This document shows positions 9,006 to 18,132 of a DNA stretch of 64,000 bases, piece by piece. The DNA comes from Luteitalea pratensis (GTDB lineage: Bacteria > Acidobacteriota > Vicinamibacteria > Vicinamibacterales > Vicinamibacteraceae): contig NZ_CP015136.1 of assembly GCF_001618865.1 (NCBI RefSeq), forward strand, positions 2,081,001 through 2,145,000. Direction: 5' to 3'. The notes below the pieces were generated by a model. The model was not told the DNA's origin, searched no databases, and was given only the letters and a program-made list of their open reading frames with translations. Within the stretch, counting starts at the first letter, position 1; each line of letters begins with the position of its first letter. A program made the translations under genes and the position numbers.

Positions 9006-9297
9006 CGCCTGATATTGCGTTCACAAGCCGGTCATCGGATGCGGCAGGCGCAACTGAAGCGCACCGGGAATGATCTGGTTCGTCATGGCGCCCACGGCGC
9101 AGAACCCGAATCCAGCCACGGCGAAGGCCTGGTCCACCGGGGTGTCCAAGGGCATCCACAGCAACGCCAGCAGTGGGGGAATGGCCAAGGCCGCCACGTC
9201 GCCATTCGTGTCAAGGAAACGAGCGACGGAGGAACTCGTCTGGGTTGACGTGATGCACGCGAAACGGGACGAGTACACGTGGGCCGATGATCGGCAG

Positions 9298-9475
9298 GTC
9301 ACACTGGCGCAGCGGTCGCCCGATGCGGTGAAGGACACGGCGGGGCTGATCGAGGAATCGATCGCGCGGTCCCAACGAAGGAAGGCGCGGCCGCGACGGC
9401 CGAAGAGAGCGCGGCGGTCAGCGAGGAGCTGAACGCGCAAGCCGAGACGTCGCTGCAGGTGGTGGCCGGACCTCG
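9298..9475 (+). pseudogene. Methyl-accepting chemotaxis protein signalling-tip relic
   Basis: Two frames read VTLAQRSPDAVKDTAGLIEE and ATAEESAAVSEELNAQAETS. The first matches the MCP segment leading into the tip, the second the conserved helix after it (E-E-S-A-A-V-S-E-E-L-N-A-Q-A). The hairpin tip itself is missing and the frame changes between pieces. No promoter or N-terminal part is seen. Confidence 0.55.
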
Positions 9476-10621
9476 CGGCGCTGGGTCGGTGGCGACACTG
9501 CGACGCCGGCGGCCTCGCCAGTCGTGCGCGGCCGCCGAGAACGCTGGTCATGTCGCCTCGGCCGCGCAAGGCTGCCGCGGACCGTCACGATGAAGGTCCC
9601 CGCGGCACCGGGAAGTTCGGGCACTTCTGACCCGGAGGCGATCTCGTCGAGTTCCTCAGGTCGCTGTGAGGCGCCCTGGCGCGAGGGCTATCGCTTCGGG
9701 ATCGCCGAGTCCCACCCGGCGAAGTCCGAGGGCTTCATCCCCCTGATGAAGCCCTTGAACGCGTAGGTCGTCGGATGGTACGGACCGACTAGGGCGATTG
9801 GCCCATCGGGGCTGATGCTCGACTCGAGGCCGGCGCCCCACAGGATCGCATTCACCATCAAGCGCCGGAAGCCGTCGTTGACGATGTCCTCGGAGGCGCC
9901 ATGGGTCGTCGCGAAGGCCCGCCCCTGCTTGCCGGAGTCGGCGGTGTAGGTGCGGTACCAGGCGACGGGCTGGAGCGTCTTGCCCTGGGCGGGAGGCGAA
10001 TCCGGGGTCATGCCGTCGAGGATCTCGCCGGTGGCCAGCACGTGGCTCCCTTCGATGGGGTTGGCCGTGTAGCCGCCGGACTTCACCCACGCGTCCTTCA
10101 CGCCGCGCAGGATCGGGTGGCCCGCCTCGCCCTTCTCGGCCACCAGGCGCGAGCTCTGTTTGTGATTGGCGCCGTAGTGCGACACCCACGTCTCGCCGAG
10201 AATCTGCCGGCCGAAGCCGCCGACGTACTCCGGCGTGCCCTTCCAGGAATATTTGGCGTAAGCGGCATCGGCCCGTTGAATCTGGAAGGCGTGCGTGGCG
10301 GTGCGGAGGCCGACGACCGGGCCGCCGCGATTGAGATAGTCGACCACGTGCTTCATCTCCGCGTCAGGGAAATCCTTGAAGCGGGTGAAGATGACGAGCA
10401 GATCGGCCTTGTCGAGGGTCGCCAGGCCGGTGATGTGCGAACTCTCGGGATCGATCTCGCCGGTCTGCGGGTTGGTGGTGAACAAGACGCTGCACGTGAA
10501 CCCGTAGTGATGCGCCATGATGCGGGCCAGCATCGGGAGCGTCTCTTCGCTGCGGTATTCGTGATCGCCCGCGATGAAGACGATGTGCTTGCCGGCCCCG
10601 CTGCCCGTGTCGCCCCTGTAG

Positions 10622-11889
10622 GAGCTTGCTGAAGAACCGGCCATGACGGCTGATTTCATCCCGCTCGCTGTGCGAGACGTGACCTATCGAGTCGGATACA
10701 CGTGGGCGGGTCGACCGCGGCGACCCGCGGCCACACGGTCGACGGAGGCCTTACGCAGGCGTAGCCGCCATCGCGAGGAGTCTCGGCAGTCGTCGCAGGT
10801 TGAAGGCGGCGCACGCGAAGACGAACAGGCTGTCGACCTTGTCGAGCCCGCGGAGCTTCACCTTGCGCAGCCCCGCCAGCGGTTTCAGCCACCCGAAGAC
10901 GCGTTCGATGCGCGGCCGACAGGCCTGACTGATGCTGTAGCCGGCATGCCGTGTCGTGCGCCGATCGATCGCGCTGCCGCCCGTCCGCTTCACGTTCTGG
11001 CTGACGTGCGGCGTGTATCCGAGTTGCCGCGTGACATCGACGAAATCGCGGGTGTCGAAAAGTTTGTCCGCGCCGAGCGTGCGCGGGCGCGACGGACGCG
11101 CATGCTTCTGCAGCATCAGCAGCGCGGCGTCGCGTTCGGCGTGGCCATCCGCCGTCGTGGCCATGCCGTCCACGATCAAACCGTGGCGATTCTCCATCAG
11201 CACGTGCCCGAGGTACGCCAGCCGCGCCTCGCTCTGGAACGATTTGCGATACAACCGCGCATCCGGATCGGTCTTGGAGGCGTGCGTGTCGTTGGTGCGT
11301 GTTTGGCCATGGAAGTTGCGGCCATCACCCTCGGGCGGCCCGGCCTTCGGCTGAAAACTCTTCTGACTCGCCCAGGCCTCGATCAACGTGCCGTCGACGG
11401 TGAAGTGCTCGTCAGACATCCACGCCGAGGCCCGGTCGACGACCCGTTGCAGGAACTGGCGCGCGACCTCCTGATTCAGCAAGCGATCGCGGTTCTTGGT
11501 GAAGACGGTCGGGACCCAGATCGGCTCGTCCATCTCGAGCCCCACGAACCACCGGAACAGGATGTTGTAATCGAGCTGCTCCATCAGCAGCCGCTCGCTG
11601 CGGATCGAGTAGAACAACTGCAGCAACTGCGCCCGCAGCAGGCGCTCAGGCGGAATCGACGGACGGCCGACGCGGGCATAGAGGCCATCGAAGTCGCGCG
11701 ACATGTCGCGCAGGATCTCGTCGACCAGCACACGAATCGGGCGCAGCGGATGATCGGCCGGGACGCGATCCTCGGCCGAGACGTAGCTGAACATCGAGGT
11801 GGGCTGACGGTCGTCTCCGCGCATGCTCGTCATCGTAGTGCTCGGGATCCGCGTTGTCGATCCCTCAGGCGCCGTTTTTCAGCAAGCTC
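10622..11889 (-). mobile_element. IS5-family insertion sequence, 1268 bp, intact
   Basis: Terminal inverted repeats of 16 bp: GAGCTTGCTGAAGAAC at 10622-10637 and GTTTTTCAGCAAGCTC at 11874-11889, one mismatch. A 4-bp target duplication GTAG flanks it (10618-10621 and 11890-11893). It carries a single full-length transposase on the minus strand. The perfect duplication and intact transposase suggest a recent insertion. Confidence 0.92.
10751..11833 (-). CDS. IS5-family transposase
   Basis: 360 aa DDE transposase. The N-terminal region has GRPSIPPERLLRAQLLQLFY and RLLMEQLDYNILFRWFVGL (DUF772-type domain). First catalytic Asp is in FTVDGTLIEAWAS, second near TLGADKLFDTRDFV, and the Glu in RIERVFGWLKPLAGLRK. 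Length is normal for the family. A Met three residues in (MRGDD) could be the true start. No frameshift is seen. Confidence 0.93.
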   Translation of the reverse strand: MTSMRGDDRQPTSMFSYVSAEDRVPADHPLRPIRVLVDEILRDMSRDFDGLYARVGRPSIPPERLLRAQLLQLFYSIRSERLLMEQLDYNILFRWFVGLEMDEPIWVPTVFTKNRDRLLNQEVARQFLQRVVDRASAWMSDEHFTVDGTLIEAWASQKSFQPKAGPPEGDGRNFHGQTRTNDTHASKTDPDARLYRKSFQSEARLAYLGHVLMENRHGLIVDGMATTADGHAERDAALLMLQKHARPSRPRTLGADKLFDTRDFVDVTRQLGYTPHVSQNVKRTGGSAIDRRTTRHAGYSISQACRPRIERVFGWLKPLAGLRKVKLRGLDKVDSLFVFACAAFNLRRLPRLLAMAATPA

Positions 11890-12087
11890 GTAGACGACGA
11901 CGTTCGGATTCGATGCAGCGGCCGCGTCCGCGGTGGACTCCGCAAACACCGGGCTCGCCGAGCACAGTGCAACGGCCAGTGCCCAATGCGTCAGGAACAA
12001 CGAGGATCGCCGGAATCTCATGGTGCGCACAGTATGCCCCGCAACTGTCCGATTGAGATCGACCCGGCGTGACGCCGGGCCGTTCCC

Positions 12088-15000
12088 CTAGAAACTGAAT
12101 CGCAGCGCGCCCTGCATGATGCGCGGGGCGCGCGCCGCGGTCGCCTGGCCGAACGCGGCGTTGACCTGCTCGCCTGCCGGGTTGAACCGTGGTGTCGTAT
12201 CGATGCTCGACCAGTTCACCTGGTTGAAGACGTTGTACATCTCCCAGCGGACCTGCAGCCTGCGCGAGCCGCCGAGGCCGAAGTTCTTGAACATCGAGAA
12301 GTTCGTGACGATGATCCGCGGCCGCCGGTAGAAGGTCGCCTCGGCGTTGCCGAAATCGCCGCGGGCGTTTCGGGCGAAGCTCGAGACGTTGAAGAAGCTG
12401 CCGGTGCCGCCCGGCGAGAGATCGCAGTTGCCCGAGCACAGCGGATCTCCGGTGATCGTCGCTCTGGTGCCCTGGTCGCCGCCCGTCAAATCGGCATTGT
12501 CGGTCGTCGTCGGCTGGGAGAGACCAGCCCAGTCGCCGCTGACGAAGGCCGTATCGCCAGACATCTGCCAGCCGTCGAGGAGGCCGCGGCCGAGCGCGTT
12601 GTCCATCAGGCGGCTGCCGTTGGGCACGTCCCAGGTGTAGTTGAGGACCAGGTTGTGCAGTTGCGTCGATGTGTCGGGGCGGTCGTTCCACGCCGCTCCA
12701 GGGCGTGCCGGATTGAACACGCCGGCCGAGTTGATGTTGTTGTTGTCGGCTGAGCCGTCGCCCACGGTCTTCGCCAGCGTGTAGGCGACGGCAAACTGAA
12801 GGCCGTTGATGTAGCGGCGATTGAGCTGCACCTGCAGTGAGTTGTACGAGCTCCTGCCGAAGTGCTCCCGGATGTCGATGTTGCCGTAACCGCGGTACGG
12901 ACGCAGGAACTCCGCCGGCTTGGCGCTCGTGGGGTTCTGGGGATTGGCGTTCTGCGGGTTCAGGTCGACGAAGCGCGCGCCGTCGGGCACCCGATTGAGC
13001 TGTACATTCATCTCCAGGTTGCGCGTCTGGGACCCGGCATAGGTGACGTCGAGCACCGTGCCCCAGCCCAGCTCCCGCTGGACACCCACCGAGTAGTTGT
13101 AGGCCATCGGTGTCTTGGCGTCCCGTTGGAGGCCGAAGACGTTGCTCGGACGGTTCGAGAAGGCGCCCTGCTGTCCGGCGCCGAGGAAGGTGTCGAACGA
13201 GCTGTAGAAGATGCTGGGCGTGTTCTGCGCCGGCGGGTTGCGGGCCAGGGCATCGAGCGTGTTCGCGTTGATGAACGAGTTGTGGTACAGGCCGGCGCTG
13301 GCGTGCAGGGCCATCTTCTGGTCGCCCATGATGTCCCACGCCAGACCGAAGCGGGGCTCGAGCTCGAGGCCTCGCGAGTCGCGGAAGCCGCGTGGGTAGC
13401 CGGCGTCGCTGGTCACCATGCCGTTGTAGCGGTCGCCCGTGCCGGGGACGAACGAACCGACGAACACGTTCGGCTTCGTCTCGCCGGTCACCGGGTCGAG
13501 CGCGACGTTCTGGCCGTTGATACGGGCCGGCTCGTACAGCCGCGGCGCGAGCGCCGGATCCCATCGCTCGGGGACGAACTCCGCCGCCGGCAGCGTCGAG
13601 TACCAGGGCGTGTACTTGAGGAACCGGACGCCGTAGTCCACCGTCAGCCGCGAGGCCGCCTTCCACGTGTCCTGCACGTAGAACTCGGTGATGTAGCGAT
13701 AGCCTTCGACTTCGGAGAAAGCATCGATCTCCGTGTAGTCCCGGAAGTTGCCGAGCAGGGCGTTGGCGAACGCGTAGTTCGAATCGAGCGGGTTGTTGAC
13801 GTCGGTGGCGAAGTTGAACTGCCCCGCCCACGGCCCGGCACCGACGCCGCCGTTGCCCTCCGAGTTGCGCGACTGCTCGAAGTAGAACCCGGTCTTGAAC
13901 GAGTGGCTGCCCTTGATCCAGCTCAGGTTGCTGCGGATCGACGTGATCCATCCCTGACCCTGGTCGACCAGGCGGTTGTCGTAGTTGAAGTTCGGCGAGT
14001 TGGTCAAACCGAACTGCACCTTGGGAATCACGTTGCGCGGATTGAGCTGCGGGTTGAACTGGCCGACGTTGAAGCCGACGTTGCTCCGGTTGATGCGATC
14101 CCAGTCGCCATCGGTGAGCGGATAGAACTGCTCGGTCTGGGTCCGGATGCCGAAGTCGGTATCCATGATCAGGTTCGGGCGCAGGATCTTGGTGTAGTTC
14201 ACGCTGCCGCCGCGGTCGGTGTTCAGGTAGTGGGTGTTGAAGAAGCCCCACTGCGACGGTCCGGCCGTGATCTCGCTGCCGCGCTGGTCCGAGTACCAGT
14301 CCTTGAACGTGAAATAGAAGCTGTCGTTGGCCGTCGGCCGCCAGTCGACCCGGACGATGTTGTTCATCTTCGGGTTGTCGGCGTTGGACTGCGTCGAGTG
14401 ATTGAAGTTGCCCTGGGTGAAGTTGCGGTCGAAGTTGGTCGCCCGCGGCAGCATGTTCAGCAGGTTGAAGCCGTTCTGGTTGATGCGGTTGGCCGGGATG
14501 ATATTGCCGGGGAAGCACCCCGGGCCGCCGGTGACCGCGTTGCAGGCGCCTTCACGCTGCGGGTCGCGGATGTTGATCAACCGTCCCTGGCTGTCCAGGG
14601 TCTGCGAGAAGTCGCCACGCATCTCGGCGTCGGTCGGCATCGTCCAGTTGCGCAGTGGACCGGGGCGTTTCACCAGCGGCGCTTCCAGCGAGTAGAAGAA
14701 GTAGAGGTTCTTCGCCTTGGGCACCGGACCACCCAGGTTGGCGCCGTAGGTGTTGAACCGGTAGGGGGGCTTGGCCACGCCTTGACGGTTGCGGAAGAAG
14801 TCGTTGGCGTTGAGCGATTCGTGGCGGCCGTAGTAATAGAGATTGCCGCGATAGTTGGCGCCGCCCGCCTTGCTCACGATCTGCACCTGACCACCACCGG
14901 CGCGCCCATACTCGGCGCGATAGGTGTTCAGCAGCACACGCACCTCGGCGATCGCGTCGAGGTTGATCTGTTGCGACATGAGGCCGCTGTTGCCCGCCTC

Positions 15001-15603
15001 GTTGGCGACCAGACCGTCGACAACGACGTTGCTCCAGTCGCGCCGGGCACCGCCGACGTTGGGCACGTCGGTGCCGAAACTCATGCCGAGCGAGTCCACG
15101 GTCTGCTCGTACCGGACGCCCGGCAGCAGACGCATGATCGACGTGACGTCGCGGCCGAGCACCTGCACCTGCTCGATCTGGTTGGCGGTGATGACGCCGG
15201 CGTGCTGGGTTTCGGCGACGTTGACGTGCGCGCCTCGCGCCTCGACCACCACGGTCTCGCCGACGGCGCCCACGTCCATCGTCACGTTGCCGACGCTCAG
15301 GCGCTCGCCGGCGCTCAGGACGACATTCTGGCGCTCGTGCGTGCGGAAGCTCTCCAGCGTCGCGCGGACGGTGTAGCGGCCGGGCATCAGGTTGGTCAAC
15401 TGGAACTCGCCGCGATCGTTGGTCACGGTCGAGCGCTCCTCGAGCGTCGACTCGTTCACGATGACGATGTTCACTCCAGGCACGACGCCGCCTTGGGCGT
15501 CGATGGTGGTGCCACTGATGCTGCCGGCGACGACCTGCGCGCTCGCCGTGGTCGAAGCCAAGAGGAGCGCGCACAGGGCCGCAGCCAGACGTCGTGCTGA
15601 CAT
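12088..15603 (-). CDS. TonB-dependent receptor with carboxypeptidase-regulatory-like domain
   Basis: 1171 aa outer-membrane protein. Signal peptide at residues 1-22 (ends ASAQ), then an Ig-like carboxypeptidase-regulatory domain (about 25-105, GSISGTTIDAQGGVVPGVNI), a plug domain (about 120-260, with ITANQIEQVQVLGRD and a VVVDGLVANEAGNSG loop) and a large beta-barrel ending in ALRFSF with terminal Phe. This domain order is characteristic of the expanded acidobacterial receptor family, thought to import large substrates such as oligosaccharides. No TonB box was identified with confidence. The ThuA gene follows 57 bp downstream and is broken by an IS. Confidence 0.93.
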   Translation of the reverse strand: MSARRLAAALCALLLASTTASAQVVAGSISGTTIDAQGGVVPGVNIVIVNESTLEERSTVTNDRGEFQLTNLMPGRYTVRATLESFRTHERQNVVLSAGERLSVGNVTMDVGAVGETVVVEARGAHVNVAETQHAGVITANQIEQVQVLGRDVTSIMRLLPGVRYEQTVDSLGMSFGTDVPNVGGARRDWSNVVVDGLVANEAGNSGLMSQQINLDAIAEVRVLLNTYRAEYGRAGGGQVQIVSKAGGANYRGNLYYYGRHESLNANDFFRNRQGVAKPPYRFNTYGANLGGPVPKAKNLYFFYSLEAPLVKRPGPLRNWTMPTDAEMRGDFSQTLDSQGRLINIRDPQREGACNAVTGGPGCFPGNIIPANRINQNGFNLLNMLPRATNFDRNFTQGNFNHSTQSNADNPKMNNIVRVDWRPTANDSFYFTFKDWYSDQRGSEITAGPSQWGFFNTHYLNTDRGGSVNYTKILRPNLIMDTDFGIRTQTEQFYPLTDGDWDRINRSNVGFNVGQFNPQLNPRNVIPKVQFGLTNSPNFNYDNRLVDQGQGWITSIRSNLSWIKGSHSFKTGFYFEQSRNSEGNGGVGAGPWAGQFNFATDVNNPLDSNYAFANALLGNFRDYTEIDAFSEVEGYRYITEFYVQDTWKAASRLTVDYGVRFLKYTPWYSTLPAAEFVPERWDPALAPRLYEPARINGQNVALDPVTGETKPNVFVGSFVPGTGDRYNGMVTSDAGYPRGFRDSRGLELEPRFGLAWDIMGDQKMALHASAGLYHNSFINANTLDALARNPPAQNTPSIFYSSFDTFLGAGQQGAFSNRPSNVFGLQRDAKTPMAYNYSVGVQRELGWGTVLDVTYAGSQTRNLEMNVQLNRVPDGARFVDLNPQNANPQNPTSAKPAEFLRPYRGYGNIDIREHFGRSSYNSLQVQLNRRYINGLQFAVAYTLAKTVGDGSADNNNINSAGVFNPARPGAAWNDRPDTSTQLHNLVLNYTWDVPNGSRLMDNALGRGLLDGWQMSGDTAFVSGDWAGLSQPTTTDNADLTGGDQGTRATITGDPLCSGNCDLSPGGTGSFFNVSSFARNARGDFGNAEATFYRRPRIIVTNFSMFKNFGLGGSRRLQVRWEMYNVFNQVNWSSIDTTPRFNPAGEQVNAAFGQATAARAPRIMQGALRFSF

Positions 15604-15848
15604 CGAGAGTCCTCCGTATCGTCACGCGGACACAGCCCGGGCTGCCGAGTTCATTCAGCCGCCGAACCTGCGTACGTCGCAAATGTGGTTGCGCAGAGAA
15701 CGTATCGATCGAACTACCGACTGTCAAGCGGCGTCAGTCGAGTTGGGCGGACGATCACACCCCGTCGCCACCACGCCGTGCATCCGCGGACTGGTGTCGC
15801 AACGGGCCAATTGGTCGAGCGGGCCGAAATGAAACTGTAAGATGCCGG

Positions 15849-16143
15849 TTAACAACGAGAAATGACGGGCGGGTGGACAACGAGCCGACCAGTGCGGCGA
15901 GGGCGCTCGGATTGACCACCGGGCGCGAGGAAGGTAGCGAGGCGAACGCCAATCGGCAACATCAGGACTCCAGACTTGGCGGGGGCTTCCCTTTTCCGGG
16001 GCGCCGGCCGAGCAGCCGTAGAAAGATAGAGGTGTCCGTCGACGGCGGTACGAACGGCGGTGGCGAGTTCGTTACCGGCATCGCTCTTCAGCACGTAACC
16101 TCGTGCGCCGCATTCGAGCGCCTTCTTGATGACTGCGCGGCTG
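15849..16143 (-). pseudogene. Response-regulator receiver-domain fragment
   Basis: The minus strand reads VIKKALECGARGYVLKSDAG, the end of a NarL-type receiver domain including the conserved Lys in YVLKS, then ELATAVRTAVDGHLYLS. Upstream sequence is cut by the IS110-type element at 16152. The usual LuxR-type HTH does not follow in a clean frame. It was probably interrupted by the element or an associated rearrangement. Confidence 0.6.
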
Positions 16144-16244
16144 TCTAGACCATATGGAAGGACCGACCTCGGCTTTGCATCTGTCGCGGGTTACTCTCGG
16201 CTTGCGACAGCTCAGAGCAGAGCCGCATACAAAGGAGGTCGGTC

Positions 16245-17329
16245 GTGATGCAGTCTATCGCCATCATCGCCTTTGATCAGCACGCCGCCACGACGGTGGC
16301 CGCGGTGTTGTTGCCGCGCCACCGGACGCCCGTGCTGCACACGCTGACCTCGGATCCGCAAACGATCCTGCGGTTCCTGCAGCGATTGCAGCGCCAGCAC
16401 CCCGTGCGGTGTTGCTACGAGGCGGCCCCGTGCGGATTCGCGCTGCAGCGGGAGCTGGCCGCTCACGGGATTCCCTGTGATCTCATCGCGCCCGCGCTGA
16501 TCCCGCGTCGGCCCGGCGATCGGGTCAAACCGACCGCCGCGACGCCGGCCAGCTCGCGGTGCTCTATCGCGCCGATGCCCTGACGGCCATCCACATTCCG
16601 ACCGAGATCGAGGAGGCCGTGCGGGATCTGTTGCGCTGCCGGAAGGACATCCGCATCGATCTGTTGCGGGCGCGGCATCGGCTCTCCAAGTTCCTCCTGC
16701 GCCATGGGCGGCGCTTCACCGGCGGGCGCGCGTGGACCCTGCGCCATGACGCCTGGCTCCGCGCCCAGCCCTGGGACCAGGTTGCGCTGCAGCGCACCCA
16801 CGAGTCCTATCTGCGCGCGGTCGACGAGACCGTCGGGCGCCTGCGCGCCGTGGAGACCGATCTGCGGCCGCTGCTGCAGGTGGCGCCGCTGCAGGCCCGC
16901 GTCCAGCGGCTGCGGTGCTTCCGCGGCATGGACGATCTGACGGCGCTGACGATTGCGGCGGAATTGGGCGACGCCCGCCGCTTCGCGTCCGCGCCACAGA
17001 CGATGGCCTTCGTGGGGCTCGTGCCGTCGGAGCACTCGAGCGGCAGCAAACGCGCCCAAGGCGGCATCACCAAGACGGGCAATGCCCATCTGCGCCGGGT
17101 CCTGATCGAAGCGGCGTGGCACTATCGGCATCCCGCACGCGTGGGCAGGTCGCTCCGCGCCCGGCAAGCGGGTGCGCCGAGCACGGCCATCCCGCACGCG
17201 TGGGCCGCGCAGCAGCGGCTGCACCGCACGTATCGACGTTTGACCGCACGAGGGAAGCCGACGCCGCAGGTGGTGACCGCGGTGGCACGTGAGTTGACCG
17301 GGTTTGTGTGGGCAGCCCTGACCCAGTGA
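16245..17329 (+). pseudogene. IS110-family transposase, single frameshift
   Basis: The first frame gives a RuvC-like N-terminal domain (IIAFDQHA with Asp, then CCYEAAP with Glu). Near 16530 one base is missing after GDRVK; the other frame then reads DRRDAGQLAVLYRADAL, supplying the last two acidic residues of the DEDD set. The C-terminal domain follows (CFRGMDDLTALTIAAEL, then FVGLVPSEHSSG with the conserved Ser, and GNAHLRRVLIEAAWHYRH). Restoring one base gives a normal-length transposase. Relatives are guided by a structured bridge RNA. Confidence 0.85.
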
Positions 17330-17624
17330 GCGGATCGGCCGACGATCCAAAGGAGAATTCTCGGAACTTCTATGCGATAGACGACTTCGGTCTCGAACTC
17401 GCGCCCTTAGAGCGAGGCAGCTCCCGACGAATCATGGTCATGCGGTAGCCAACCCGCGCATATCAGAGTGATTCATCGTCGACGTCGCTCGGCCGATCCG
17501 CTGACCGGGGCCAGGGCCCAAGACACGAAGAGGCTGTGGCAATGACGGCCGCATGTGCGGCCTTGGACGCGCGCCTCGCGCGCGCCCAGATTCCCACAGC
17601 CCCTCTTAACTACTGGTTGACGAA
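17330..17624 (+). ncRNA. Candidate bridge-RNA region of the IS110-type element
   Basis: About 295 bases of non-coding DNA between the transposase stop and the right inverted repeat. In IS1111-subgroup elements the bridge RNA is encoded at this end; in the IS110 subgroup it is on the left. The long right and short left non-coding ends favour the IS1111 arrangement. Short complementary stretches are visible (for example CTCGCGCCC-TTAGAGCGAG around 17397-17415). Inference from position only; no fold was calculated. Confidence 0.3.
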
Positions 17625-17638
17625 CGGTCCTTCCATAT

Positions 17639-17785
17639 CAGAAGTTTTCGGGGGCGAGGCCACTGGAGGCCACAGCAGCCCGCTGCAGCCTCAGCTCGCT
17701 GAGCTCGATCACCGCTGTAGGCAACTCGATGCCGCTGGTGGCAGCCTCGGATTGTCACTCGATTGTCAGTCGAGCTCAGCCGCGA
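17639..17785 (+). repeat. Attachment-like module, right half (copy 4)
   Basis: Starts with CAGAAGTTTTCGGGGGCGAGG immediately after the IS110-type right end. It continues with the shared post-core sequence (GCAGCCCGCTGCAGCCTCAG) and the reverse-orientation repeat pair at 17752-17771, followed by CGAGCTCAGCCGC as in copies 3 and 6. The left arms and tRNA core were replaced by the IS. A toxin-antitoxin pair follows directly. Confidence 0.8.
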
Positions 17786-17794
17786 CGCCGTTGT

Positions 17795-18132
17795 TCACAG
17801 CCGAACGCGCAGCGAGGCCAATCGCGGCAGCAGCGCCGGTACTTCCTCGACCACCACGCTCCACACGATGTCGTCGTCGATGCCGAAGTACGCGTGGGCC
17901 AGGAGGTCGCGCAACCCTGCGATGCGGCGCCACGCGATCGTGTCGTCCATCTGGCGCATGGCCGTCGAACGTTCTTCGCGGCTTCGCCGAGCACTTCGAG
18001 GTTTCGCAAGACGGCATCGTGCGCCATCGTGCCCGACACCAACTGCGTCCTGCTGAGCCCCTCAGTGTACTGCATCACACGACGGCACGCCTCGAGCATG
18101 TCGTCGATCTACAGGGTGGCGTCACGCGACAC
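17795..18132 (-). pseudogene. hepT: HepT-like HEPN toxin, nonsense and frameshift
   Basis: GTG start at 18132 overlapping the end of mntA. The reading is VSRDATL, then TAG where relatives have Tyr, then IDDMLEACRRVMQYTEGLS and AHDAVLRNLEVLGEAAKNV. One missing base near 17967 shifts the frame; the next frame gives MRQMDDTIAWRRIAGL and RDLLAHAYFGIDDD, holding the HEPN RNase motif R-x4-H. HepT toxins cleave RNA and are silenced by the partner nucleotidyltransferase MntA. As read, the toxin cannot be made full length. Confidence 0.8.

Larger units (their letters stand above)
8017..9069. repeat. Duplicated block, copy A
   Basis: About 1 kb closely similar to 24351-25224. Both start with GATCTCATTCGGGCGACTCGG, carry a VapC relic and a histidine-kinase relic on the minus strand, and end with a DUF3309 gene plus a tail ending in TGAAGCGCACCGGGA. 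Copy A has about 180 bp (around 8177-8350, part of VapC) that copy B lacks. Sequences on either side differ. Confidence 0.8.
9688..12030 (-). pseudogene. Exported ThuA-domain protein, split by an IS5-family insertion
   Basis: The 5' piece (12030-11890, 47 codons) encodes a signal peptide (ALAVALCSASPVFAES) and reads to NPNVVVY. The 3' piece (10617-9688) continues RGDTGSGAGKHIVFIAGDHE with the ThuA fold (class I glutamine amidotransferase-like), including HVVDYLNRGGPVVGLRTATH. Removing the IS (10622-11889) and one copy of its 4-bp target duplication joins the two in frame to a 356-aa protein. ThuA proteins are linked to sugar metabolism (keto-trehalose isomerase in the best-known case). It lies 57 bp after the TonB receptor gene, so the two probably formed an operon for uptake and processing of a carbohydrate. 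Confidence 0.85.
16152..17638 (+). mobile_element. IS110-family element, IS1111-like, inactive transposase
   Basis: Bounded by a 14-bp perfect inverted repeat, ATATGGAAGGACCG (16152-16165) and CGGTCCTTCCATAT (17625-17638), probably subterminal as in the IS1111 subgroup. Non-coding sequence is about 80 bp on the left and about 300 bp on the right of the transposase. The right end abuts CAGAAGTTTTCGGGGG, the post-core part of an attachment-like module. The left flank is an unrelated response-regulator fragment, so DNA next to it has been rearranged. Exact ends are uncertain by a few bases. Confidence 0.8.

Noticed and set aside
9080-9260. Hydrophobic minus-strand reading (LALLWMPLDTPVDQAFAVAG)
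   Set aside because: Looks membrane-like but has no start, no family and overlaps the chemotaxis relic region; left unannotated.
10643-11893. Open frame antisense to the IS5 transposase
   Set aside because: It runs over the IS boundaries and has no motif; shadow.
11879-14518. Very long open frame (about 880 codons) overlapping the TonB receptor in another frame on the same strand
   Set aside because: Composition is Arg/Pro/Gln-rich with no domain; it is a GC-driven shadow of the receptor gene.
12862-15600. 912-codon open frame antisense to the TonB receptor
   Set aside because: Valine/arginine-rich antisense pattern typical of high-GC genes; the receptor reading is clearly the real one.
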